Shown one piece after another: positions 24,768 to 31,784 of a stretch of DNA of 34,510 nt (the first letter of the stretch is position 1; each line of letters begins with the position of its first letter). Under the pieces are notes generated by a model. The model was given only the letters and a program-made list of their open reading frames with translations. It was not told the origin of the DNA and ran no database searches. A program made the position numbers and the translations under genes. Source of the DNA: JBDTOX01 sp039933015 (GTDB lineage: Bacteria; Pseudomonadota; Gammaproteobacteria; Burkholderiales; Methylophilaceae); contig JBDTOX010000103.1 in the NCBI GenBank assembly GCA_039933015.1, forward strand, positions 1 through 34,510, in the 5' to 3' direction.

Positions 24768-26455
24768 TGCATCGGCCACGTCCCGTATCGGAATGCGCCC
24801 CGTTGATCCCGTTTTCATACATCACTTCATCTTTGCGCACAGCTGTCATCGCGCTGCTGTTTGCCGCGTCGATTGCGCGCGCCCACGCCACTGACGATGT
24901 AACCACGCAGGTGGGCGAGAATATTTACCGGCAAGGCGTACTGGGCTCTGGCAAGCAGCTCGAAGCGGTGCGCGAAGACGGCCTGCGCACCCGGGGCGCG
25001 GAAGCGGCCTGCGTCAACTGTCACCAGCGCAGCGGACTGGGTTCCAAAGAGGGGCGCATCACCATCCCGCCGATCACCGGCCGATATCTTTTTTATCCGC
25101 GCGTCCCTGGTGTCGAGGATCTCAGCCTGCCATATGTCGAGGGAATACGCACTGATCGTGATCCTTATACCGATACGACCCTCGCCAGGGCGATCCGCGA
25201 AGGCCGCAACGCAGAAGACAAGCCGCTACACTATATGATGCCGCGCTACACTCTGAACGACACCGAAATGTCCGCACTCATCGCTTATCTGCAGCACCTC
25301 GACCAGCGTAAGTCGCCCGGAGTCAGCGAGACGGAATTGCACTTTGCCACCATCATTACACCGGAGGCCGACCCCGTTAAGGTTGGAGGCATGCTCGATG
25401 TGCTCGAGCACTATTTCGCTGTCAAGAACACATTTCCGATTGGCGCGACGCCGCGCCTGCGCTCCTCACGCAAGATGATGTTCATGGCCAATCGCCAGTG
25501 GCAACTGCACGTCTGGCGGCTGAGCGGCCCGGCAGCAAGCTGGCAGCGGCAGCTGGAGCAATTTATGGCCAAGGAGCCGGTTCTGGCGGTGGTGTCAGGG
25601 CTGGGCGGCACAAATTGGGCGCCTGTCCAGGCGTTCTGTGAACATGAAGGCGTGCCCTGTCTCTTTCCCAACGTCGACGCGCCGCCGGCCGATGCCGACC
25701 GCGACTTCTACTCGCTGTATTTCTCCAAGGGCGTGCTGCTGGAAGCGGGGCTGATCGCGAACAGGATACTCGAAGCCGACAGCGGGAAAGTGGCAAAGGT
25801 GGTGCGACAGATCTACCGCGCCGGCGATAGCGGTGAGCCGGCTGCCCAGGCACTCGCCGCGTCTCTGCAGCAGCATGGCATCAAGGTGCGCAACCGCGCC
25901 CTGGCACATGGCGCGGTTGGCCAGGATGTGGCCGAGGCACTACACGAAGCGGCAACCGGGGATGCGCTCGTCCTGTGGTTGCGCCCGGCCGATCTCGCGG
26001 CGCTCGACACCGTAGCGGCTGCACCAGCCACTGTGTACATGTCGGGGCTGATGTCCGGGCTTGAGCGCACGCCGCTGCCGCCTGGCTGGCGCGAGCGCAC
26101 GCTCCTGGCCTATCCGTTCGATTTGCCAGAACGCCGACGGGTCAATGTCGATTTTGCGCGCGGCTGGTTCGCGATCCGCCATATTCCAGTCGTGGATGAG
26201 CAGGTGCAGACAGACACCTATCTTGCTTGCGGCCTGCTCGCTGAGGCACTAAGTCATATGGCCGACACTTTTGTCCGCGACTATCTCGTCGAGCGCATCC
26301 AGAGCATGCTCGAGCACCGCATCGTTACCGGCTACTACCCACGCCTGGCGCTTGCGTCTGGCCAGCGTTTTGCGTCCAAAGGCGGCTACATGGTGCGGTT
26401 CGCCTCTGATACGGGCTGGGGGATCATCCCCGCGTCTGAATGGATCAGACCATGA
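24767..26455 (+). CDS. Cytochrome c fused to a periplasmic-binding-protein domain
   Basis: The product has 562 aa. The GTG start overlaps the previous stop, with GGCGGAGGAG upstream. A hydrophobic segment at about 25-37 is the export signal. A class I-type cytochrome c domain spans about 45-175, with the heme site C82-V-N-C85-H86 and a probable distal Met in HYMMPRYTLN. After a short linker, about 180-545 looks like a type 1 periplasmic-binding fold of the leucine-binding kind (LAVVSGLGGTNWAPVQAFCEHEGVPCLFP, then ATVYMSGLMSGL). No transporter genes are nearby, so the binding domain may sense or hold a ligand rather than feed an ABC transporter. Coupling ligand binding to electron transfer is inference. 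Confidence 0.85.
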   Translation: MHRPRPVSECAPLIPFSYITSSLRTAVIALLFAASIARAHATDDVTTQVGENIYRQGVLGSGKQLEAVREDGLRTRGAEAACVNCHQRSGLGSKEGRITIPPITGRYLFYPRVPGVEDLSLPYVEGIRTDRDPYTDTTLARAIREGRNAEDKPLHYMMPRYTLNDTEMSALIAYLQHLDQRKSPGVSETELHFATIITPEADPVKVGGMLDVLEHYFAVKNTFPIGATPRLRSSRKMMFMANRQWQLHVWRLSGPAASWQRQLEQFMAKEPVLAVVSGLGGTNWAPVQAFCEHEGVPCLFPNVDAPPADADRDFYSLYFSKGVLLEAGLIANRILEADSGKVAKVVRQIYRAGDSGEPAAQALAASLQQHGIKVRNRALAHGAVGQDVAEALHEAATGDALVLWLRPADLAALDTVAAAPATVYMSGLMSGLERTPLPPGWRERTLLAYPFDLPERRRVNVDFARGWFAIRHIPVVDEQVQTDTYLACGLLAEALSHMADTFVRDYLVERIQSMLEHRIVTGYYPRLALASGQRFASKGGYMVRFASDTGWGIIPASEWIRP

Positions 26456-26509
26456 TCTGATCCAATCAGTAGTCCCTGCCACAACTATCCAACTACGGAT
26501 TCCATTAAC

Positions 26510-26550
26510 GGTGAATCAGGTATTTTTCTCAGCAAAATACCTGATTCACC
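26510..26550. terminator. Perfect 17-bp inverted repeat after the cytochrome fusion
   Basis: GGTGAATCAGGTATTTT (26510-26526) is exactly mirrored by AAAATACCTGATTCACC (26534-26550) around a 7-base loop, TCTCAGC. In RNA it would form a very stable hairpin whose inner A/U pairs leave U4 on the 5' arm. It lies 55 bases after the stop of the cytochrome fusion in a 386-base gap (26456-26841), so it probably ends or limits transcription before the Sco gene, in either direction. The rest of the gap has a small CTGCT/AGCAG stem near 26581 and a partial GGATTCCCGCTT repeat, but no convincing gene. Confidence 0.6.
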
Positions 26551-26841
26551 TAACAGATTTATTTGATCACTTGCCTTAGACTGCTGTGTAAGCAGCTGTT
26601 TAAACATTCGTTGAGGAGGGATGGAGACAAGGCGCATGGTGACTGAAAGAGTACTCAGGCAGCAGGCGGGGGAACATGTGCCGCGCAATGTCGCACGCCC
26701 CTCCAAAGCAATTTTAAGACAGCTCCTTAGGCATCTCTGCTGCGCAATAAAGTATTTTGTTCGCATCTGGCTTGTGGGGCTAAGCCCGCAACTTGTGGAT
26801 TCCCGCTTCCCCAGACCCAAGTGACACCCGGAGATCACAAC

Positions 26842-27459
26842 ATGAGAGCCAACATGAAAATACAGGGCAGGGTGCTACTTTTCATCATGATCGCGGTGAC
26901 AGCGACTGGTGCGCGCGCCGACAATGCAACCGATCCACACGCCCACCACCATAGCATGATGCAGAACGCCTCGATCACGACGGCAGACTACGTCCTGCCG
27001 CAGATCAAGCTCGTGCGTGATGATGGCAAGACCGTTTCGTTGCCCGAGGAATTGAACGACGGCCGCCCGGTGATCATGAATTTTATCTTCACCACCTGCA
27101 CGGCCATTTGCCCCATCAGCAGTCAAACCTTCGCGCAATTGCAGGAAAAGCTCGGTGATGAACGGACAAAAGTCCACATGGTGTCGATCTCGATCGATCC
27201 GGAGCAGGACACGCCGACGCGCCTGACGGCATATGCCCATAAATACGGGGCTGGGCCACAATGGCGCTATTACACTGGTACGGTCGAGGCCAGTCTGGCC
27301 GCCCAGAGGGCCTTCGACGTCTATCGCGGCGATAAGATGAACCATGTCCCGGCGACGCTGCTGCGGGCAGCACCCGGAAAATCCTGGCTGAGAATAGATG
27401 GCTTTGCCTCGGCGGACGATTTATTACGGGAGTATCGGGCGCTGGTCGCCACCCAATAA
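26842..27459 (+). CDS. Sco1/SenC-type copper chaperone or thiol-disulfide protein
   Basis: The product has 205 aa. ATG 26842 has GGAG 9 bases upstream; an in-frame GTG at 26821 is less likely. A signal peptide (about 1-26) is followed by a His-rich stretch, DPHAHHHSMM, at 31-40 that could bind copper. The thioredoxin-like Sco domain carries C86-T-A-I-C90-P and the third ligand H168 in MNHVPATLL, plus SIDPEQDTP at 117-125. This is the full Cu-binding CxxxC/His set. Sco proteins insert copper into cytochrome oxidase CuA and other copper enzymes, or reduce their thiols. Since no cytochrome oxidase gene is in the window, the likely clients are MCO1/MCO2; this is inference. A strong hairpin separates it from the operon, so it may be expressed on its own. 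Confidence 0.93.
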   Translation: MRANMKIQGRVLLFIMIAVTATGARADNATDPHAHHHSMMQNASITTADYVLPQIKLVRDDGKTVSLPEELNDGRPVIMNFIFTTCTAICPISSQTFAQLQEKLGDERTKVHMVSISIDPEQDTPTRLTAYAHKYGAGPQWRYYTGTVEASLAAQRAFDVYRGDKMNHVPATLLRAAPGKSWLRIDGFASADDLLREYRALVATQ

Positions 27460-27892
27460 CCCCGGCTTGGGGTGTTGTCACGTGCAAGCACCTACCACTT
27501 GCATCCTGCTCGCGTTGCGGAGATTTGACGCCAGCGCAGCCAGCTTGTCCTGCCATCGGTGTAGCGGTGTGTGCACCGGGAGGACGCTACATCATGCCGC
27601 CCGTCATCGGCAATTACCTGTTCCGACCGGGTGTCAGGAACGTCTAACCTGGCATCAAAGGGCGGGCGCATTACCCATTGCACGGAATCTGCCGGCGGCA
27701 TCTTCGCCGAACCTTGCGCGCACATCAAGCAAGTGACACCGCATGGCTATGTTGATTGCACTTTACAACGCCATCCATGACTAACACTATCATCTTGTTG
27801 CTAGGTAATCTATATTCCCTATTGCAAGGGCAGGGATGGCTCGGTAATGGATTCCTTTTGGAGTGTTAGACACGCGCAAGGATCGGCTTATC
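27460..27892 (+). other. 433-base gap without a recognisable gene
   Basis: Short open frames exist on both strands but none shows protein-like composition, a ribosome site or a known motif. The right part (about 27770-27890) is AT-richer and probably holds the promoter of the histidine kinase gene, though no clear -35/-10 pair stands out. Confidence 0.5.
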
Positions 27893-29638
27893 ATGACCAA
27901 AAAAAACCGTACAGGTAGAGTGCCGTTACCGTACATCAAAGAAGCTGAACTGCATTGCAGCGCAGAATCTTTAAATACGCCGGAAGACAAGAGGCCCCCT
28001 CCCGACCACCCATGCCCGGCCTGCGGCATGGGCAGCACCGAACAGATCGAGCATGCAAAGCAAGAGTGGGAATCCACTGCCGACTCGATGCCGCAGCTCA
28101 TCTGTCTGCTGGATGAAACTGGTCACATTCTCCGTGCAAACCGCACTGTCGAACGATGGGGGCTTGGCAAAGTGGCTGCAGTCAGAGGCCGAAAAATGCA
28201 CGAGCTGCTTCATCCAGACTGCCACGATGCCAACTGCTTCCAGAGAAGCTTCTGGGAAAGCGCCTTCGATACGATGGGTGAGGACGGATCTGCCGAATGT
28301 CAGATCGATGACAGATTCCTGCGTCGCCACCTGCATCTTTGTTTTCAATTGCACCAAGCCAACCAGGACGGCAACGCCAAAATGCGGAGCCATTTTAGCG
28401 TTGCGGTTGTGGACGACATTTCCGACCTGAAACATGCCGAGAAAAAGCTTCAATTGTTGAATCATGAACTTGAGCTACGTGGTGAGGCCCGTACTTCTGA
28501 GCTGGTATGCGCAAATCTGCGCCTGAAGCAGGAAATCGAAGACCGTAAGCGCATCGGAGCAGAGCTGAAAAAAAGCCGGGAAGAATTTCGCCTGCTGGTT
28601 GAAACCATGAGCGAAGGCTTGATGGTCTGCAACAAAAAAGGACTGATCACCTACATCAATGATCGACTCTGTGAAATGCTGGAGCGTACACGCGAGGAGA
28701 TCATTGGCTGCCCCGCTTCAGACTACATCGATGCATCCAGTCGGGCGGTATGGGCTCAGCAGATCGCAAAAGTCAAAGCGGGCATAGCCACTTCTGATGA
28801 ATTAAAACTGAAGGCGCTAAAGAGCCCTGAAATTTGGGCAAAAGTCTCGCCTAGCCCACTGCTCGACGAGCATGGCAAAATTGCCGGCAGCTTCGCAGTT
28901 GTTACTGACATTAGTGAGCGCATACATACTGAACAGGCCTTGCGTGAATCGAAAAGCCAGCTACGCCTGTTATCGGAACAAGTCATGTTGGCGCAGGAGA
29001 AAGAAAGACAAAGAGTCGCTGGAGAACTGCATGACGGTATCGGGCAGACGCTAAGTGCCGTGAAGTTTTGCGTCGAAACCGGAATAAAACGACTGTATGA
29101 CAAGCCATCCGAGGAGGTCATTGGCCAGTTGGAAAGCGTCATCCCAAGGATTCAGGACGCAATAGAGGAGGTCAGGCGCATCTCGATGGCGCTCCGACCA
29201 TCCATACTGGACGATATTGGCATACTCGCCACGCTTACCTGGTTCTGTCGCGAATCTGCTCTGGTTTACGAAGATATATATGTCCACCTGCAGTTGGATA
29301 TCAAGGAGGAATGCATTCCTGTTCAGACCAAGGTGGCAATCTTCAGAATCGTACAGGAAGCCTTCAATAACGCCGTCAAGCACAGCCGTGCCGAGTTCAT
29401 GCACATCACTCTGAAACATACCGACGAGACCATTGAACTGAACATTGAAGACAACGGGATTGGCTTTAATGCTAAGAGAACCGGTCCCAATAATTACAGA
29501 GCCTCAGGAGGGTTGGGGCTGATCAGCATGCGGGAGCGTGCCGAATTCTCTGGGGGCTTGTACGCAATAGATTCCGCCAAAGGCAAAGGCGCAAGAATAC
29601 GCGTAATATGGTCTTTGCAAGCGGCCAAGAACCTATAA
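27893..29638 (+). CDS. PAS-domain sensor histidine kinase (HisKA_3/NarX-UhpB type)
   Basis: The product has 581 aa from ATG 27893 (AAGGA 9 bases upstream; GTG 27863 is possible but poorly placed). There is no membrane helix, so it is a cytoplasmic sensor. A short N-terminal part holds CPACGMG at about 43-49, a possible metal or redox site. PAS 1 runs from about 65 to 185 and includes MPQLICLLDETGHILRANR. A coiled coil lies at about 185-225. PAS 2 runs from about 228 to 350 and includes ETMSEGLMVCNKKGLITYIN. The dimerisation/phospho-acceptor region has ELH380DGIGQTLSAV. The ATPase domain has FRIVQEAFNNAVKHSRAEF, EDNGIGFN and GGLGLISMRERAE. The regulator at 29666-30328 converges on it with 27 bases between, and is of the matching NarL class, so it is a likely partner. 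The signal is unknown. Confidence 0.95.
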   Translation: MTKKNRTGRVPLPYIKEAELHCSAESLNTPEDKRPPPDHPCPACGMGSTEQIEHAKQEWESTADSMPQLICLLDETGHILRANRTVERWGLGKVAAVRGRKMHELLHPDCHDANCFQRSFWESAFDTMGEDGSAECQIDDRFLRRHLHLCFQLHQANQDGNAKMRSHFSVAVVDDISDLKHAEKKLQLLNHELELRGEARTSELVCANLRLKQEIEDRKRIGAELKKSREEFRLLVETMSEGLMVCNKKGLITYINDRLCEMLERTREEIIGCPASDYIDASSRAVWAQQIAKVKAGIATSDELKLKALKSPEIWAKVSPSPLLDEHGKIAGSFAVVTDISERIHTEQALRESKSQLRLLSEQVMLAQEKERQRVAGELHDGIGQTLSAVKFCVETGIKRLYDKPSEEVIGQLESVIPRIQDAIEEVRRISMALRPSILDDIGILATLTWFCRESALVYEDIYVHLQLDIKEECIPVQTKVAIFRIVQEAFNNAVKHSRAEFMHITLKHTDETIELNIEDNGIGFNAKRTGPNNYRASGGLGLISMRERAEFSGGLYAIDSAKGKGARIRVIWSLQAAKNL

Positions 29639-29665
29639 CTGAGACCTTCCGGGGAAGATGCGCGG

Positions 29666-30328
29666 TCACGTCGTGGCGATCATACCCTTCTCAATCGCAA
29701 AAGCTGTCAGTGACGCAGCGTTGTGCATGTTCAATTTCTTCATCAGGTTGGAACGGTGTTTTTCTACTGTTTTCACGCTAACGCAAAGATAGCTGGCGAT
29801 ATATTTGTTGGGGCGCCCTTCTGCAATCAGCTTTAACACCTCACGCTCACGTAGCGTTATGGAGTCCCAGACCGACAGGGTATTCAGGCTTTTGCCACCA
29901 AAAAGGTAGCCGCTGACAACTTGCTCGGCAATGTCTGGACTCAGGTAAGTCTTCCCGTTCAGTACGCTCTTGATCGCCAGCATCAGTTCGGCGTGAGTTG
30001 CATGCTTGAGCACATAACCATCCGCCCCAGCCTTTAGCGCTTCCCTGATGTATTCCTCGGCCTTGTGTACCGTAAGCACCAGCACTTTGATTGCAGGAAA
30101 GCGCCTCTTGATTTCCACGATCGATTCGGCACCGTTGGTTCCAGGCATGGACAAGTCCATCAGGATCAATCCGGGCGACAGGCTACCGGCAAGCCTGATC
30201 GCGTCCCGCCCATTATCAGCCTCGCCGACGACCTCAATGTCCGGATCTGCTGAAATCATGGCGCATAACCCTTGCCTCAGCAGGGTATGGTCTTCGACAA
30301 TGAGAATGCGCTGTTTATTATGCATCAT
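29666..30328 (-). CDS. NarL/FixJ-type response regulator
   Basis: The product has 220 aa. The receiver domain (about 6-122) has the phospho-acceptor D58 in LILMDLSMPG, T86 and K108. The LuxR-type helix-turn-helix (about 155-215) has TLREREVLKLIAEGRPNKYIA and VKTVEKHRSNLMKKL. The ATG at 30328 lies 13 bases after the stop of a pseudopilin gene, with AAAGGGGG as its ribosome site, so the regulator is the last gene of the pilin/secretin operon. It likely pairs with the convergent histidine kinase and may control the secretion operon, the copper-protein operon or both; the sequence does not settle this. Confidence 0.95.
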   Translation of the reverse strand: MMHNKQRILIVEDHTLLRQGLCAMISADPDIEVVGEADNGRDAIRLAGSLSPGLILMDLSMPGTNGAESIVEIKRRFPAIKVLVLTVHKAEEYIREALKAGADGYVLKHATHAELMLAIKSVLNGKTYLSPDIAEQVVSGYLFGGKSLNTLSVWDSITLREREVLKLIAEGRPNKYIASYLCVSVKTVEKHRSNLMKKLNMHNAASLTAFAIEKGMIATT

Positions 30329-30341
30329 GCCCCCTTTAGCT

Positions 30342-30887
30342 TTATTTTGCCTTTAATCCCTGGCCAGAGACAGGGGGAAGTATTTTGCCCACTGTAGCCG
30401 ATGATCGCCGGACTCGGTAGCTGAAAATCCAATCAGAATACTTTTCTGCCCCTTCAAAATCCTGGTTCGCCATGGAGAAGCCAGAGACCTTGATGGGTTG
30501 ATCTTCCGACAGGCTATGTACGCCAATAATTTTGCCATTGGTATCAAGAGTCAATCCCCACTCGGCCTTTCCCGTGATCGGGTCGTGATAAATCTTGCGC
30601 AGATAGCGTTGTGTAGATGGCTGCCTGGGGTCCTTGAGTAAATCTTCCAGGTTGACCGGATATCTCTTCCCGGCACGATAATAAAGCCTGATCGCCTGGC
30701 GAAACTGATTGCCTACGAACAACAATTCGCGCTCCTTGTCACGTTGTAATGCAGTATGCCAGACCTCCGCAGTGGCACCCAACACGGCCCCCATGATAAC
30801 GACCGCCGCCAGCACGCCGATATAGGTAAACCCCATTGCACGCAATCTATTCAACCGCATCGGCGCCTTCGTCTGCATGGGGTTCAT
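30342..30887 (-). CDS. Type II secretion-like pseudopilin lacking Glu5
   Basis: ATG 30887 is chosen because AAGGAG lies 8 bases upstream; an in-frame GTG at 30896 touches that site. The product has 181 aa. After a basic leader with RLNRLRAMG, a prepilin-peptidase site G/FTYIG starts a 20-residue hydrophobic helix (VLAAVVIMGAVLG). The fifth residue after cleavage is Gly instead of the usual Glu. A helix and then LYYRAGKRYPVNLEDLLKD and YLRKIYHDPITG resemble the GspG/PulG core. The C-terminal 60 residues are longer than in major pseudopilins. It is third of three tandem pilin genes behind the secretin, and is likely a minor or capping subunit of a secretion pseudopilus. Confidence 0.85.
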   Translation of the reverse strand: MNPMQTKAPMRLNRLRAMGFTYIGVLAAVVIMGAVLGATAEVWHTALQRDKERELLFVGNQFRQAIRLYYRAGKRYPVNLEDLLKDPRQPSTQRYLRKIYHDPITGKAEWGLTLDTNGKIIGVHSLSEDQPIKVSGFSMANQDFEGAEKYSDWIFSYRVRRSSATVGKILPPVSGQGLKAK

Positions 30888-30889
30888 GC

Positions 30890-31273
30890 CTACCACTCCT
30901 TGTACGGCGCCCCGTTAGCGCCGTTGCCTTCTGCCCCGCTGTGCACGTCATAAATTACGCCCTTATCCAGATCCTCCGGCGGGATGGTCACCCAAGTCGA
31001 CTCACTCTCAGTGACGGGGTCGCGCGGAATGCTGCGCAGATATTTCCGTGTTACCAGATCATCCAGCGTATCAGGATACTTGCCGACATCTCCATAATAC
31101 TTGTCCAGGGACTCGCGAATCAGTGTCAGATCTTGTTTCAATACGGCCTCTTTAGATCTTTGCACGCTACTGAAATACTTTGGCACGGCCAAGGTAAGCA
31201 ACGTGGCGATGATGGTCATCACCACCAGTAATTCGATCAGAGTGAACCCCTCGCGTTGTCGTCTAGTTGCCAT
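30890..31273 (-). CDS. GspG-like pseudopilin
   Basis: The product has 127 aa from ATG 31273. The N-terminus has the classic prepilin motif G/FTLIELLVVMTII with Glu5, followed by a hydrophobic helix and the GspG-type core: LTLIRESLDKYYGDVGKYP and YLRSIPRDPVT. It ends with a short loop like the calcium-binding region of GspG (GVIYDVHSGAEG). The size fits a major pseudopilin. The stop TAG is 2 bases before the start of the next pilin gene. It is the best candidate for the main subunit of this secretion pseudopilus, which works in the periplasm after cleavage by a prepilin peptidase not found in this window. Confidence 0.92.
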   Translation of the reverse strand: MATRRQREGFTLIELLVVMTIIATLLTLAVPKYFSSVQRSKEAVLKQDLTLIRESLDKYYGDVGKYPDTLDDLVTRKYLRSIPRDPVTESESTWVTIPPEDLDKGVIYDVHSGAEGNGANGAPYKEW

Positions 31274-31295
31274 CACCTATTTGCTCCAGAGATCA

Positions 31296-31784
31296 TCACC
31301 ACTCCCGGTAGGCTATCCTGTTCAATCCGACACCATGGGACAGCGTATAAACATCGTAGACATCATTGCCCTCCTGGGGCTCATCAGGGCTGCTGGCGTA
31401 GCTACGCTTGCCCCAAGTCTGCGCAGCAGAGAGCGCAGGGTCCGTGGCAAAAGGGTCGCGCGGCAGCCGCCGCAGGAAATATATCTTTCGTTCAAGTAGG
31501 CTCATGGCATCAGACACGCCCTCTACCAGGACCTCTAGTGAAGGTGGATAGCCAGACTCATCCACTTTCTTAAGGATATGCCCTTCATCAGATGCCAGCT
31601 TGTAGGCATCAATGGCCTCGCGAATTTCGCGTAGCGCGGTACGCAAATCCTGTTCTTTGCTGCGCTGCACTGCCACCTCCGCCATGGGAAATGCCGCTGA
31701 AGAAAGCAAGGCAAGAATTGCCACCGTGATCACTAGCTCGATCAAGGTAAAACCCACAGGAAGCATGCGTAAGTTTTTTTTCAT
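31296..31784 (-). CDS. GspG-like pseudopilin (longer paralogue)
   Basis: The product has 162 aa. The ATG overlaps the secretin stop (ATGA). The leader is MKKNLRMLPVG and the cleaved form starts FTLIELVITVAILALLSSAAFP, with the required Glu5. The core has LRTALREIREAIDAYKLASDEG, RRLPRDPFATDP and a C-terminal NDVYDVYTLSHG, all features of GspG-type pseudopilins, with an insert of about 30 residues (KKVDESGYPPSLEVLVEGVSD). Having two GspG-like genes and one divergent pilin in one operon differs from the standard GspGHIJK set, and no GspH, I, J or K is recognised here. It may define a distinct type II-like machine. Confidence 0.9.
   Translation of the reverse strand: MKKNLRMLPVGFTLIELVITVAILALLSSAAFPMAEVAVQRSKEQDLRTALREIREAIDAYKLASDEGHILKKVDESGYPPSLEVLVEGVSDAMSLLERKIYFLRRLPRDPFATDPALSAAQTWGKRSYASSPDEPQEGNDVYDVYTLSHGVGLNRIAYREW

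Noticed and set aside
26621..26824. 67-codon plus-strand and 117-codon minus-strand (26485-26838) frames before the Sco gene
   Set aside because: Neither has a ribosome site or a protein-like pattern, and one runs through the perfect inverted repeat.
27398..27736. 112-codon frame after the Sco gene
   Set aside because: It overlaps the end of the Sco gene in another frame, and the composition is that of random GC-rich DNA.
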